A stretch of 64,000 bases of DNA from Salinispirillum marinum (GCF_042651565.1 NZ_JBHSDF010000004.1); one strand, 5' to 3'. Shown: positions 8,324 through 17,040, counted from the first letter of the stretch. A program made the numbers and translations. Notes: a model not told the origin generated them from the sequence alone.

Positions 8324-9034
8324 TTAGCGGTTCAAATAACGGGCTTTCGCGGCATTAAAGTTGTGGATCACTTCATCCATGGCAGAGCCATCATAAGGCT
8401 GCAGACTGCTGATGATCAGGTGTTTTGTACCGGTGCCAACCGTTTTGCCATCGGCCTCTATGACGAACGTAAACTCGGCATCGCCCCGGCGTCCATTGAC
8501 TGTGATCTTGGTGTCAGCGAGGGCCAGCGTAGGGGCTGCAATGTCCAGCCGGTCCAGTTCAAACGCCATGCGCTCGTAGATCACCAGCGGACGTTTCGGG
8601 TTAAACATAACACCAGCTTTCTCCATCATGGGCACCATGATAAAGGGGAAGTTTTGCCCTGAAAACGCAACATATTGCCGGGTAAAGGCCTCTATCAACG
8701 CTTGGTCATGGCTGGTCTCACCGGCATGCTCGATATGCAGATAGTCTTTTCCGGCGGTATCCTGAATGTTGATGTTGCCGTCATCATGTGAGGGCAATAT
8801 TAATGCTGTGTCTGCACCGACCATGCCAGAAAACTTCACCGACATTTTGCGGCTCAAACCATAGTGCTGCAAAACAATGGCGAACAATAAGTCACCTGGC
8901 ACGCAAAAGCGTTTTGAATCCACGTCATGAATAGGGTTAAAGTCACCCGCGATATCCTTTGCAAACGCGCTGGCTTGTTCTGCGTTGATGAGGATTTGGG
9001 ATCCTTGCTGTGTAAAGTAGGGAGCTAAAAACAC
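8324..9034 (-). CDS. DUF3581 family protein
   Basis: This 236-residue protein of unknown function matches the DUF3581 family found in marine gammaproteobacteria. Its N-terminal part, FAKDIAGDFNPIHD and FCVPGDLLFAIVL, is reminiscent of MaoC-type hot-dog-fold hydratases, where the D-x4-H pattern is functional, but no activity can be claimed. It starts at GTG 9034 (MFLAPYF), which matches the usual MFL start of the family although no clear Shine-Dalgarno is seen. It is divergent from the acyltransferase gene and lies upstream of gap on the same strand with 144 bases between, which hold the gap promoter, so the two are probably separate units. No signal peptide or membrane helix is seen. Confidence 0.82.
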   Translation of the reverse strand: MFLAPYFTQQGSQILINAEQASAFAKDIAGDFNPIHDVDSKRFCVPGDLLFAIVLQHYGLSRKMSVKFSGMVGADTALILPSHDDGNINIQDTAGKDYLHIEHAGETSHDQALIEAFTRQYVAFSGQNFPFIMVPMMEKAGVMFNPKRPLVIYERMAFELDRLDIAAPTLALADTKITVNGRRGDAEFTFVIEADGKTVGTGTKHLIISSLQPYDGSAMDEVIHNFNAAKARYLNR

Positions 9035-9150
9035 AATTTTTCGCCTATTGCTGTCAGTACGGGCATTGTGGCGACCGATAGTGCCGCTGGCAAGTAGTGA
9101 TCGGCGTTAAAGAATTGTTCGAAAATCTCAAAAATATGCGCGTTGCACAT

Positions 9151-9179
9151 TCGCCACCCTTGATCGAATGGTGTATAAA
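9151..9179 (+). promoter_or_regulatory. Candidate promoter of the acyltransferase gene
   Basis: TCGCCA (9151-9156, 4 of 6) and TATAAA (9174-9179, 5 of 6) are 17 bases apart in the divergent intergenic region. A start near 9186 would leave a leader of about 43 bases. The -35 box is weak. Confidence 0.4.
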
Positions 9180-9228
9180 ATGACGCGTCTTCGCAGCTGT
9201 TAAGCTGCTCATTGAATGAGTTAATGGA

Positions 9229-10650
9229 ATGCGTTTGTACAATACCATACGGCAAGTTCTGCGTTTGGCCACCCATCTGTACTTTGTGGAAGTTCGGTCT
9301 ACCGGTCGTGACCAAGTACCAGAAGAGGGCCCGGTAATACTGGCCGCGAACCACCCCAGTTCGTTGCTCGATTCCGTTCTGTTGGGTGTCGAGTTACCTC
9401 GGCCGGTCAGTTATTTGGCCAAGAGTGAATTGTTTCGCACCCGGTGGCTGGCCGCTTTGTACCGCAGCGTGGGAGCCATACCGTTAAAGCGTGGCGTGGG
9501 TAGTGATGAACTGGAAAGTACCTTTGAGCAGGTATATGAATTGTTGGAACGCGGTGGTTGCATTGGCATCTTCCCAGAGGGACGCAATTCACCGGCGCTC
9601 AAGGTTGCCAATTTGCGCAGTGGTACAGCACGTATGGCGTTGGCTGCCGAGGAGCGGAATCAATACCGGCTGGGGCTGACCATCGTGCCTGTGGGTATCA
9701 ATTTCGAAAATCGTGAACTTTTTCTGTCGGCCGCATTGTTGCGCTTTGGCGAGCCGATACAGGTTGCAGACTATGCCGAACTGCATCGTACGGATCGAAA
9801 ACGCGCCATTCGGGAACTCACGGCGGATTTGGGAGCAGCGCTTCGTCGAGAGGCTATGCACATTGAAGACGCGCGTTTGAGCGCATTGATTAATGATTTA
9901 GGTGCGGTTTACCACAAAGCCATTGCTGAGCCAGCGGACGAAATCACCCGGTCGCCGTCAACCGGCTGGCTACGTGCTATTTGGGAAAAATGGCGGGCTT
10001 TTTTCCGCCCGGCGTCGGTGAATCCCGAATCGCTGGCGGCGGTGTTTGATGGTAAGCGTTCGTTGAATGATGCCCTGTCTCGGGCGGCGGTCGTAGAGCC
10101 TGAATTGATTGACGAACTGCGGACACGCGTCGAGCGCTATAAAGATCACTTGCGGCAGACCAAATTAAAGCAGGACCTCAAACAGAGTTTTGACCAGCCC
10201 CTGCGTGAACGATTGATTCGATTACGTATGACGTTATATGCGGTGTTGATGGCACCTATCGCGCTCTATGGTTGGGTGCACAACGTCGTACCTTATGTCA
10301 TCACCAAGTTGATCTCGCATCGTTTCAAGGACGAGGCCGTTAGGGCGTTCTCCTATTTTGGTGTAGGAACCTTGGCCTTTGCCGGGTTCTACTTCCTGTA
10401 TTTGTTGTGGTTGTGGCATTTTACCCCGCGCGACCTCAGCAATAGCCTGTTGTACATCGCAACCTTGCCTCCTACCGGCTTGCTGTGCCTACGTTATCGC
10501 GGGCACATCACGCAGTATCGGGACAAGATTCTCTTTCGGACGTTTTTCTACACCAATGCAAACTTGATGCGACAATTGCAGGAAGAACGGCAGGCGATCA
10601 TCTATCGCCTGCAGATTCTGGATGAGCGGTACGGTGACCCGGAAGACTAA
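9229..10650 (+). CDS. PlsC-type lysophospholipid acyltransferase family protein
   Basis: This is a 473-residue membrane-associated acyltransferase of the PlsC/LPLAT superfamily, expected to acylate a lysophospholipid or related acceptor. The catalytic block is NHPSSLLD near residue 41; the His and Asp are separated by five residues instead of the classical four, a spacing seen in a recognised branch of the family. FPEGRNS further on binds the acceptor phosphate. After a middle region with charged helices, two or three hydrophobic segments in the last 150 residues (VLMAPIALYGW, FGVGTLAFAGFYFLYLLWLW, LLYIATLPPTGLL) suggest membrane anchoring, unlike short PlsC. It ends just before the MITE-like element. 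The acyl acceptor is unknown. Confidence 0.87.
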   Translation: MRLYNTIRQVLRLATHLYFVEVRSTGRDQVPEEGPVILAANHPSSLLDSVLLGVELPRPVSYLAKSELFRTRWLAALYRSVGAIPLKRGVGSDELESTFEQVYELLERGGCIGIFPEGRNSPALKVANLRSGTARMALAAEERNQYRLGLTIVPVGINFENRELFLSAALLRFGEPIQVADYAELHRTDRKRAIRELTADLGAALRREAMHIEDARLSALINDLGAVYHKAIAEPADEITRSPSTGWLRAIWEKWRAFFRPASVNPESLAAVFDGKRSLNDALSRAAVVEPELIDELRTRVERYKDHLRQTKLKQDLKQSFDQPLRERLIRLRMTLYAVLMAPIALYGWVHNVVPYVITKLISHRFKDEAVRAFSYFGVGTLAFAGFYFLYLLWLWHFTPRDLSNSLLYIATLPPTGLLCLRYRGHITQYRDKILFRTFFYTNANLMRQLQEERQAIIYRLQILDERYGDPED

Positions 10651-10663
10651 TTAAGTCTCCTAG

Positions 10664-10942
10664 GGAGGTTCTGAATTAATCGCACGGCGCTCTGGCTTTT
10701 GGAGGTGCTATGCGGCAAGGCAGGTTCACGCAGGAATGTCGAGACCTTTCCAGTGAGCCTAACGCAGCAGCGGAGCGCCTCCGAGAGCCCCGCAGCACCC
10801 AAAGGGCATAAAGGCGCGGCCAAAACGTCCATTCACTGTGTTGTACTTCTGGGCAAGGGCTACGCCCATTACCGGCGAAGTACGCCTTGCGCCTGGACGT
10901 TTTGGCTAGCGCAGAGTCGCGTGGGATTAATTCAGAGCCTCC
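10664..10942. mobile_element. MITE-like element with IS5-style ends and CTAG duplications
   Basis: A 279-bp non-coding element has 23-bp terminal inverted repeats (GGAGGTTCTGAATTAATC at 10664; the other end reads GGAGGCTCTGAATTAATC inward from 10942; 21 of 23 match). It is flanked on both sides by CTAG (10660-10663 and 10943-10946). A four-base CTAG-like duplication and GG-starting repeats are typical of the IS5 group, so the probable mover is an IS5-family transposase elsewhere in the genome. Inside there are further inverted pairs: GCCAAAACGTCCA (10819-10831) with 10894-10906, perfect over 13 bases, and GTACTTC (10843-10849) with 10877-10883. It encodes no transposase; open frames running through it are accidental. 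Confidence 0.82.
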
Positions 10943-11503
10943 CTAGGCTGACGGTGGCGCGGTTTCAGCAAAGGCTGCATGGGTATCAGCCAGCGTTAAT
11001 AATTGCACCAAATTTGGGTAGGGTTGTAGATCGATCAGGTCACGAAATCGAATCCATCCCAAGTAACACGCTAGACGCAACTGTGCGTCGTTTAAGGGTA
11101 AAGTGCTGGGTAAGGGGAGGGAGTTTAGGTGCGCCAAACTCGAATCCACCCGTGCCTTTTGGCGCGCCAAATAGCCATTGTTTTCCGGTGTCACGCCTTC
11201 TTTGCCCAGCAAGAATAGATTCACCAAGGCATCGAGCGAGGTGTTGACCAGTAAGAACTGGTCATACTCTTCTGTCGTGGCCATAAACGGTTGGTGCGCA
11301 CGCGTACGTATGTGTCGCAATATAGAAGCAGAGTCAAAAAGTTTCACGGCATCGTCCTGCAAAAAAGGTACTTTCTTGGACGGCGATTTTTGTGCGCTGA
11401 CGGTGTAATCCGTTTCATGGAATTCAAACGGCAAACCGCTCTCTAATAACGCAATTCGACAGTGACGAACGAAGGGCGATGTATAACTTCCATACAAATC
11501 CAT
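10943..11503 (-). CDS. Glutathione S-transferase family protein
   Basis: This is a 186-residue GST-fold protein. The thioredoxin-like N-terminal domain begins MDLYGSYTSPFVRHCRIALL and includes KVPFLQDDAVKLFDSASIL, the cis-Pro and Ser positions that contact glutathione. A helical C-terminal domain follows, on the short side for the superfamily. The start at 11503 follows AGAGG; the open frame continues to 11779 but the extra residues are not GST-like and overlap yajQ on the other strand. The TAG stop is itself part of the CTAG target duplication of the adjoining MITE-like element, so the reading frame was preserved by the insertion. It is divergent from yajQ. The substrate is unknown. Confidence 0.85.
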   Translation of the reverse strand: MDLYGSYTSPFVRHCRIALLESGLPFEFHETDYTVSAQKSPSKKVPFLQDDAVKLFDSASILRHIRTRAHQPFMATTEEYDQFLLVNTSLDALVNLFLLGKEGVTPENNGYLARQKARVDSSLAHLNSLPLPSTLPLNDAQLRLACYLGWIRFRDLIDLQPYPNLVQLLTLADTHAAFAETAPPSA

Positions 11504-11627
11504 ACATGAACCTCTTGTTGTGGTGGTTAGTAAGCTGACAGTACGGCAGCCTTCTTGCCTTGCCAAGGCATTTTTAAACCAATGTGCTATCATTCCGCGC
11601 CATATAAAAGACAAAACAGGGTGACCT

Positions 11628-12116
11628 ATGCCAACGTTTGATATTGTGTCGGAAGTCAATGAAGTTGAGTTGCGCAATGCGGTTGAAAATGCGCAGCGTG
11701 AACTGGCAAACCGTTTTGATTTTCGTGGGGTAGAATCCAGTATTGAACTGAAAGAATTAACGGTGACGCTGAAAACCATGTCGGATTTTCAGGTCCGTCA
11801 GATGGAAGATGTGTTCCGCAATGCCTGTGTGAAGCGCGGCGTGGATACGTCCGGTGTCGATATTGACGAAGAGCCGGTGCACAGTGGCAAAACCTTTTCC
11901 CTTAATCTGACGTTCAAGCAGGGTATTGATCAGCCGACGGCAAAACAGATTGTGAAGTACATCAAAGACAGCAAAATGAAAGTGCAGGCGTCAATCCAAG
12001 GTGACAAAGTTCGCGTTACCGGCAAAAAACGCGATGACTTACAAGAAGCCATTGCATTGCTGCGCAAGGCAGAGGAAATTAGCTTGCCATTGCAGTTTGA
12101 AAACTTCCGCGATTGA
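11628..12116 (+). CDS. yajQ: YajQ-family nucleotide-binding protein
   Basis: YajQ is a small cytosolic protein of two ferredoxin-like folds that binds nucleotides; in Xanthomonas and Pseudomonas relatives bind c-di-GMP and act in signalling. The 162-residue product starts MPTFDIVSEVNEVELRNAV and carries the family signatures RFDFRGVESSIEL and ADDLQEAI-type C-terminus (RDDLQEAIALLR). Length is standard. It is preceded by CAGGGTGACCT near the start and followed by an inverted REP pair before the convergent nhaP2. Whether this copy binds c-di-GMP cannot be judged from sequence. Confidence 0.95.
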   Translation: MPTFDIVSEVNEVELRNAVENAQRELANRFDFRGVESSIELKELTVTLKTMSDFQVRQMEDVFRNACVKRGVDTSGVDIDEEPVHSGKTFSLNLTFKQGIDQPTAKQIVKYIKDSKMKVQASIQGDKVRVTGKKRDDLQEAIALLRKAEEISLPLQFENFRD

Positions 12117-12123
12117 TTGATTC

Positions 12124-12185
12124 GGCCAGAGGGCTGGCCTCCTACATGCCCGGCTGAGGTTTTGTAGGAGTGCGGCCCTCCGCAC
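12124..12185. repeat. Inverted pair of GTAG-headed REP hairpins (BIME)
   Basis: Two units point outward-to-inward between convergent yajQ and nhaP2. Unit 1, minus strand (12146-12124), is TGTAGGA followed by a 6-bp stem GGCCAG / CTGGCC around CCCT. Unit 2, plus strand (12163-12185), is TGTAGGA followed by GTGCGG / CCGCAC around CCCT. The head and loop are identical while stem sequences differ yet still pair, as in repetitive extragenic palindromes mobilised by REP-associated tyrosine transposases, which recognise GTAG. It may also act as a bidirectional terminator or mRNA stabiliser. Confidence 0.75.
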
Positions 12186-12192
12186 GAATTCT

Positions 12193-13905
12193 CTACAATA
12201 CCAACTTCAGGCCCACTTTCGCGCATCGGTCGCCTTCCATCTCTCGCACCACCAATTGCACGCTGCCTAAGTCTACCCGGTCACCGACAACGGGCTGGTT
12301 AAATTGCTGACGCAAGAACTCATGCAAGGTGAGTCCTTCCGTGTTCTCGGGTAGAACAAAGCCATACATTAAGGAGAGGTTTTGCAGGGGGATGTCGCCA
12401 TTGATGACGAATTCACCGAAGAACTGCTTGTCGGCTAGGCGTGTGGTGGACTCGATGGCCACAAATAAACGATCCAGGTCATCGAGTGCGGCGCGCGGGG
12501 TTGCAAGATAGACACTGTCACCTTCCTCATAGCGCTCTGCCTGATCAATACTCATGAGCTCATTATGCCGCAACACGAGGGCAGGTTTAACGCCATCTGG
12601 GTAGGTGACTTTGAGCAATTGACGCCCAAACACCGAGCTGTCTTCAGATATACGATACCCTACTAATTCATAATCCGGCTGCCCGGGCAGCTCCAGTTCC
12701 ATGCGTTGGGCGCGGGTGTTATTGGGAGGAATTTCTACTTTAAGCCAGCGTGCCACAAAGGTCAGGCTCCAGCCTTGTACGACGAGCGACACCAGCACCA
12801 CGAAAAACGCCACATTGAACAGAATGTCGGCGTGCATGATGCCCGCCAACAGCGGGAAAATCGCCAGAATAATAGGCACAGCGCCACGGAGACCCACCCA
12901 ACTGATAAAGGCTTGTTCCTGCCAAGAGAATTGAAAAGGTAAGAGACTGACCACAACAGCAATAGGGCGCGCAATAAAAATCAGTGCAATCGCAATGAGC
13001 AGGGCTTGACCACCGGTTGGCAGAAGGTCGGTTGGGGTCACCAATAGGCCCAGCATCAGGAACATGATGATTTGGCTCATCCACGCCAAGCCGTTGTGAA
13101 AACGTAGGATATTGTGTGCCGACTGAACGTGTCGGTTGCTCAGCACAATCCCGGCCAAATAAACGGCCAGAAAACCACTGCCACCCAACACTGCGGTCAC
13201 ACCAAATACGACCAAACCCGATGCCATAGCCAGTAATGGATACAAGCCCGTTGATAAAGCGGCCCCGTTGATCAAGCGTGCAGATGCAAGGCCACCCACA
13301 ACCCCCAGCAGGCCGCCTAAACCCATTTGGCGAATAAATTCCACTATAACGGACAGGTTCACAGTTGCATTGCCCGTCAAAATCAACTCGATGAGTACTA
13401 TGGTTAGGAAAATCGCCATCGGGTCGTTGCTGCCCGATTCAATCTCCAGCGTAGCACCTACCCGTTGCTTCAATTCGAGTTTGGCCGTGTGCAACAGAGA
13501 AAACACGGCGGCGGCGTCCGTAGATCCGACAATGGCGCCCATTAACAAACCATAGATCAACGGCAGGCCAAGTACAACGGCGGCAAGCACGCCGGTAATG
13601 CCTGCGGTAATAAGTACACCGAGAGTGGCTAACGAGATGGCGGGGCGCAAGCCCACACGAAAGCTGGACGTTTGGGTATTGAGGCCGCCATCGAACAAGA
13701 TAATGGCCAACGCGACACTGCCGATCAGGTGAGCGGTTTGCACATCTTGGAAGGTCAAACCGAAGCCATCTTCACCTAAGGCCATGCCAATGATCAGGAA
13801 GACCAACAATAATGGCGCGCCCAATCGAGAGGACAGCACACTGGCCAGTATGCTGATCACAAACAACAAGCCAACGCCTAGAATGATGAAATTGCTGATT
13901 TCCAT
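12193..13905 (-). CDS. nhaP2: Potassium/proton antiporter NhaP2 (CvrA)
   Basis: This is an inner-membrane cation/proton antiporter of the CPA1 family that expels K+ (or Na+) in exchange for H+. The 570-residue protein has about twelve hydrophobic segments from residue 5 to 390, including LLLVFLIIGMALGEDGFG, AIILFDGGLNT and GSTDAAAVFSLL, where acidic residues lie in the ion path. It is followed by a cytoplasmic TrkA-C/RCK-like regulatory domain (ELVGYRISEDSSVFGRQL...) and a CorC-HlyC-like tail, the CvrA arrangement. Length matches E. coli CvrA (about 578). It is convergent with yajQ and divergent from miaE. Confidence 0.93.
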   Translation of the reverse strand: MEISNFIILGVGLLFVISILASVLSSRLGAPLLLVFLIIGMALGEDGFGLTFQDVQTAHLIGSVALAIILFDGGLNTQTSSFRVGLRPAISLATLGVLITAGITGVLAAVVLGLPLIYGLLMGAIVGSTDAAAVFSLLHTAKLELKQRVGATLEIESGSNDPMAIFLTIVLIELILTGNATVNLSVIVEFIRQMGLGGLLGVVGGLASARLINGAALSTGLYPLLAMASGLVVFGVTAVLGGSGFLAVYLAGIVLSNRHVQSAHNILRFHNGLAWMSQIIMFLMLGLLVTPTDLLPTGGQALLIAIALIFIARPIAVVVSLLPFQFSWQEQAFISWVGLRGAVPIILAIFPLLAGIMHADILFNVAFFVVLVSLVVQGWSLTFVARWLKVEIPPNNTRAQRMELELPGQPDYELVGYRISEDSSVFGRQLLKVTYPDGVKPALVLRHNELMSIDQAERYEEGDSVYLATPRAALDDLDRLFVAIESTTRLADKQFFGEFVINGDIPLQNLSLMYGFVLPENTEGLTLHEFLRQQFNQPVVGDRVDLGSVQLVVREMEGDRCAKVGLKLVL

Positions 13906-14047
13906 GATGCTTCTCTTACCTTGTCAGGCGCTATTGTAGCGTAACCCTGTGCGCATGTGTTCCGGGAATCTGTACTATTCGCAATTGCACCGCCGCTGCT
14001 CACTGCGTAAAATGCGCGACCTTATTTGCTGGATAGATAGCCTGTTC

Positions 14048-14686
14048 ATGATCTCTCAGAACCTTTCGGACGATATCGCGCATATTGCCACCTTCCTTGT
14101 AGTGCCAACACCGCAGGCTTGGATTGATTGGGCGTTGGAAAATGAAGCGTTGATGCTTATCGATCATGCCCATTGTGAGAAAAAAGCAGCCTCAACCGCT
14201 CTGGGGATGATGTATCGTTACGTTGAATTTCCGACGTTTTTGCATCGACTGAGCAAGTTAGCACGAGAAGAGTTGGTGCATTTCGAGCAAGTTCTCAAAA
14301 TCATGCAAAAACGGGGGATCGAATACGGGCATTTGACGGCGGCACACTACGCGAGCGAATTGATGAAGATGGCGCGTAAAGAGGAGCCGTGGCAGTTGGT
14401 TGATAAGTTGATCATCGGCGCTTTGATCGAGGCTCGTTCCTGTGAGCGCTTTGCCGCGCTTGCACCGCGACTGGATCCGGAACTGCAGACGTTTTATCTT
14501 GGGCTTTTGAAGTCCGAAGCGCGTCACTTTGAGATTTATCTGCGTCAAGCGCGAGATGTAGCACCCGGTTCGATCGACGAACGTATTAATCAATTACGTC
14601 AACGTGAGAATGAACTGATTCAGTCCACCTCCGCTGAATTCCGCTTTCACAGCGGTGTGCCCATGGACGCAGAATCCTCTGCATAA
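14048..14686 (+). CDS. miaE: tRNA-(ms2io6A)-hydroxylase MiaE
   Basis: MiaE is a di-iron monooxygenase that hydroxylates the isopentenyl group of ms2i6A37 in tRNA. The four-helix ferritin-like core shows the iron ligands in LIDHAHCEKKAAS, REELVHFEQV, IGALIEARSCERFAAL and LLKSEARHFEIY. The start at 14048 (MISQNLSDD) gives 212 residues, in line with the short Pseudomonas form; the open frame runs back to GTG 13949 and ATG 14012, but those extensions are not conserved. The Shine-Dalgarno is weak for all choices. Its last 40 bases overlap the convergent lpxH. Confidence 0.93.
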   Translation: MISQNLSDDIAHIATFLVVPTPQAWIDWALENEALMLIDHAHCEKKAASTALGMMYRYVEFPTFLHRLSKLAREELVHFEQVLKIMQKRGIEYGHLTAAHYASELMKMARKEEPWQLVDKLIIGALIEARSCERFAALAPRLDPELQTFYLGLLKSEARHFEIYLRQARDVAPGSIDERINQLRQRENELIQSTSAEFRFHSGVPMDAESSA

Positions 14687-15396
14687 TTCATGCGCTTGAG
14701 CACGGGCGACGTTTTACTGTCCCACTGACAGATCACCGCCTGACCGCGCGCCCAATCGCCCAGCACGTAACGCGTTCCTTCTTCATTCACCGAATGAAAG
14801 CCAGGCCGGTGTGTGTGCCCATGCAGAATATCAAGCGCGCCATGGGTATTTACCTGAGCGGCTGTGTAATCGAGATTAACGTCCATAATGTCTTCAGCTT
14901 TGGTCGCATTTTCCGAGGCCGAGACCTGTCGTGCCTGTTGTGCCATAGCAATGCGTTCACTTAATGACTTGCTGAGAAAATCGCGCTGCCAACCGGGGTT
15001 CCGAACCATGCGGCGAAACTCCATGTATCGCACATCGTCGATGCATAAGTGGTCGCCATGAATTAGCCAAGTAGGGCGGCCATTGATCACCAACAACTTA
15101 CCTTCCGGATGCAGTGTCATTCCGGCGGTCTGAGCAAATTGTTCGCCGAGTAAAAAATCGCGATTACCGGGCACAAAATGCAGACTAATGCTGCGGGCCT
15201 TTAAGGGGCGTAACGCCTTAATGACCGCCTCAGACGCCGGGTTTGGCGCATCATCACCGATCCAAAAATCGAACAAGTCGCCCAGAATCCAAAGCGACTT
15301 AGTGTGCGGCGGTAAGCGCAGACAAAAGCGCTGGAACCCCGCAATCAGCTCTGGACGATCTGGGCTTAAATGAAGGTCGGATATGGCAAAATGCAT
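14647..15396 (-). CDS. lpxH: UDP-2,3-diacylglucosamine diphosphatase LpxH
   Basis: LpxH cleaves UDP-2,3-diacylglucosamine to lipid X and UMP in lipid A biosynthesis at the inner membrane. The 249-residue calcineurin-like phosphoesterase has the full metal-site series: SDLHLS, GDLFDFWIGDD, GNRDFLLG, HGDHLC and HGHTHRP. Length is close to E. coli LpxH (240). It is the last gene of folD-ppiB-lpxH, starting 2 bases after the ppiB stop. Its 3' end overlaps miaE tail to tail by 40 bases. Confidence 0.97.
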   Translation of the reverse strand: MHFAISDLHLSPDRPELIAGFQRFCLRLPPHTKSLWILGDLFDFWIGDDAPNPASEAVIKALRPLKARSISLHFVPGNRDFLLGEQFAQTAGMTLHPEGKLLVINGRPTWLIHGDHLCIDDVRYMEFRRMVRNPGWQRDFLSKSLSERIAMAQQARQVSASENATKAEDIMDVNLDYTAAQVNTHGALDILHGHTHRPGFHSVNEEGTRYVLGDWARGQAVICQWDSKTSPVLKRMNYAEDSASMGTPL

Positions 15397-15398
15397 AC

Positions 15399-15896
15399 TT
15401 AGTCCAGAACGCTCATCGATAAGATGACCACATCATCAAGAGGCACATCTTGGTGACCATTGCTGATGCCCGTTTTAACGGCCTTAATTTGGTTAACCAC
15501 GTCCATGCCTTCTGTTACCTTGCCAAACGCGGCATAGCCCCAGCCATCCATGGTTTCACTGCGGTGATTCAAAAAACTGTTGTTGGATACATTGATGAAA
15601 AACTGAGCCGTTGCAGAATGCGGGTCCATGGTGCGTGCCATGGCAATGGTGCCTACATCGTTCGCTACACCATTATTTGCTTCGTTTTTAATGGGCTCGC
15701 CAGACGTTTTTTGTTTCATGCCAGGTTCAAAACCACCACCCTGAATCATGAAGCCATCAATGATGCGGTGAAAAATAAGGCCATCGTAAAAACCGTCTTT
15801 TACGTACGCCACGAAATTGGCTACGGTTACCGGCGCCTTGTCTTCAAACAGTTCAAGGGTCACGTCACCCATAGAGGTTTTCATTAATACGTTCAT
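15399..15896 (-). CDS. ppiB: Cytoplasmic cyclophilin-type peptidyl-prolyl isomerase
   Basis: PpiB catalyses cis-trans isomerisation of X-Pro bonds during folding. The 165-residue protein matches E. coli PpiB (164 aa) in length and carries the cyclophilin core FHRIIDGFMIQGGG, TIAMARTMDPHSATAQFFINV and GYAAFGKVTEGMDVV, holding the active-site Arg, Phe, Gln and His/Trp-equivalent positions. There is no signal peptide, hence cytoplasmic. Its ATG overlaps the folD stop by four bases and the lpxH start follows 2 bases after its stop, so the three genes form one transcription unit. Confidence 0.96.
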   Translation of the reverse strand: MNVLMKTSMGDVTLELFEDKAPVTVANFVAYVKDGFYDGLIFHRIIDGFMIQGGGFEPGMKQKTSGEPIKNEANNGVANDVGTIAMARTMDPHSATAQFFINVSNNSFLNHRSETMDGWGYAAFGKVTEGMDVVNQIKAVKTGISNGHQDVPLDDVVILSMSVLD

Positions 15897-16762
15897 TGAT
15901 GTGCTCCTAAGCCATGCAGTGTGGTGGCTGCGATCAAAGTGTTTTCCATCAGGGTTGCGACCGTCATCGGACCAACGCCACCAGGAACCGGGGTTATAAA
16001 AGATGCGCGCTCAGCCGCTGTGCTGAACTCAACATCGCCAATCAACTTGCCATCTTCCTGGCGATTAATACCGACATCCACCACGATGGCGCCGGGCTTT
16101 ATCCATTCTCCTTTAACCAAGCCGGGACGTCCGACGGCGACGACCACGATATCCGCCTGACGAACATGATGTTCTAAATCGGCGGTAAAGCGGTGTGTCG
16201 TCGTGGTCGTGCAGCCGGCCAAGAGTAGCTCAAGTGACATAGGGCGACCAACATGGTTCGAGGCACCGACAATGACGGCATGTTTACCACGAATATTGAC
16301 GCCCGTCGATTTCAGCAGCGTCATGATGCCGCGCGGGGTACAGGATTCCAGTAGTGGCATCCTAAGGGCTAAGCGCCCAACGTTGTAGGGGTGGAAGCCA
16401 TCCACATCTTTGCTGGGGCGAATACGTTCAACGACACTTTGCTCGTCAATTTGGTCAGGTAAGGGCGATTGCACAAGGATGCCATCAATTGTCGGGTCAT
16501 TATTGAGTTCGTCAATTAATGCGAGGAGTTCGCGCTGGCTGGTGGTGTCGGGCAAGTCATAAGAGAGTGACTTAAAGCCGATTTCTTCGCAGCTTTTACG
16601 TTTGGAATTAACATACACTTCACTGGCTGGATCGGCGCCGACCAAAATGACGGCCAAGCCCGGCGGGCGATTACCGGCACTGACTAAAGCATCAACAGAA
16701 CGTTTGATGTCGGCTTTTAAACCGGCGGCAATGGCTTTGCCGTCGATGAGGGTTGCTGCCAT
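15893..16762 (-). CDS. folD: Bifunctional methylenetetrahydrofolate dehydrogenase/cyclohydrolase FolD
   Basis: FolD interconverts 5,10-methylene-THF, methenyl-THF and 10-formyl-THF in one-carbon metabolism. The 289-residue product from ATG 16762 (MAATLIDGKAIAAG) shows the catalytic YVNSKRKSCEEIG with its Lys, VDGFHPYNVG, the dinucleotide-binding VGASNHVGRPM, and the final PVPGGVGPMTVA signature. AAGGAG lies about 10 bases upstream of this start; the open frame extends to 16822 but without family similarity. It is first in the folD-ppiB-lpxH unit and divergent from the tRNA cluster. Confidence 0.97.
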   Translation of the reverse strand: MAATLIDGKAIAAGLKADIKRSVDALVSAGNRPPGLAVILVGADPASEVYVNSKRKSCEEIGFKSLSYDLPDTTSQRELLALIDELNNDPTIDGILVQSPLPDQIDEQSVVERIRPSKDVDGFHPYNVGRLALRMPLLESCTPRGIMTLLKSTGVNIRGKHAVIVGASNHVGRPMSLELLLAGCTTTTTHRFTADLEHHVRQADIVVVAVGRPGLVKGEWIKPGAIVVDVGINRQEDGKLIGDVEFSTAAERASFITPVPGGVGPMTVATLMENTLIAATTLHGLGAHQ

Positions 16763-16886
16763 GAACTTGCGACTCCTTGAACGGTGGCGCGTATTTTCGC
16801 ACGCTAATGGCGTCAAGTCCAAAGAAGTAGGAATGTCTATCCAATTGTTTTATCAGATGTTTTTATAAAATTCTTTAAAATTTAGG

Positions 16887-16915
16887 TTGACGGCCTAGAG
16901 GGGCGTCAGTAATAT
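16887..16915 (+). promoter_or_regulatory. Stable-RNA promoter of the tRNA cluster
   Basis: TTGACG (16887-16892) and TAATAT (16910-16915) are separated by exactly 17 bases. The -10 box is followed by a GC-rich discriminator (GCGCACCACGC), typical of growth-rate- and ppGpp-controlled stable RNA promoters, and by an A/T-rich stretch upstream (16850-16885) that could serve as an UP element. Transcription would start near 16922, about 20 bases before tRNA-Pro. Confidence 0.78.
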
Positions 16916-16940
16916 GCGCACCACGCTGAAACGCGGTCGT

Positions 16941-17017
<77 letters not shown>

Positions 17018-17040
17018 CTTAATAGCAGGCAGTCTCTCGA

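Noticed and set aside
10699..11247. Open frame of 182 codons running through the MITE-like element into the GST gene
   Set aside because: It covers non-coding hairpin DNA and then the antisense strand of GST; no family resemblance or Shine-Dalgarno.
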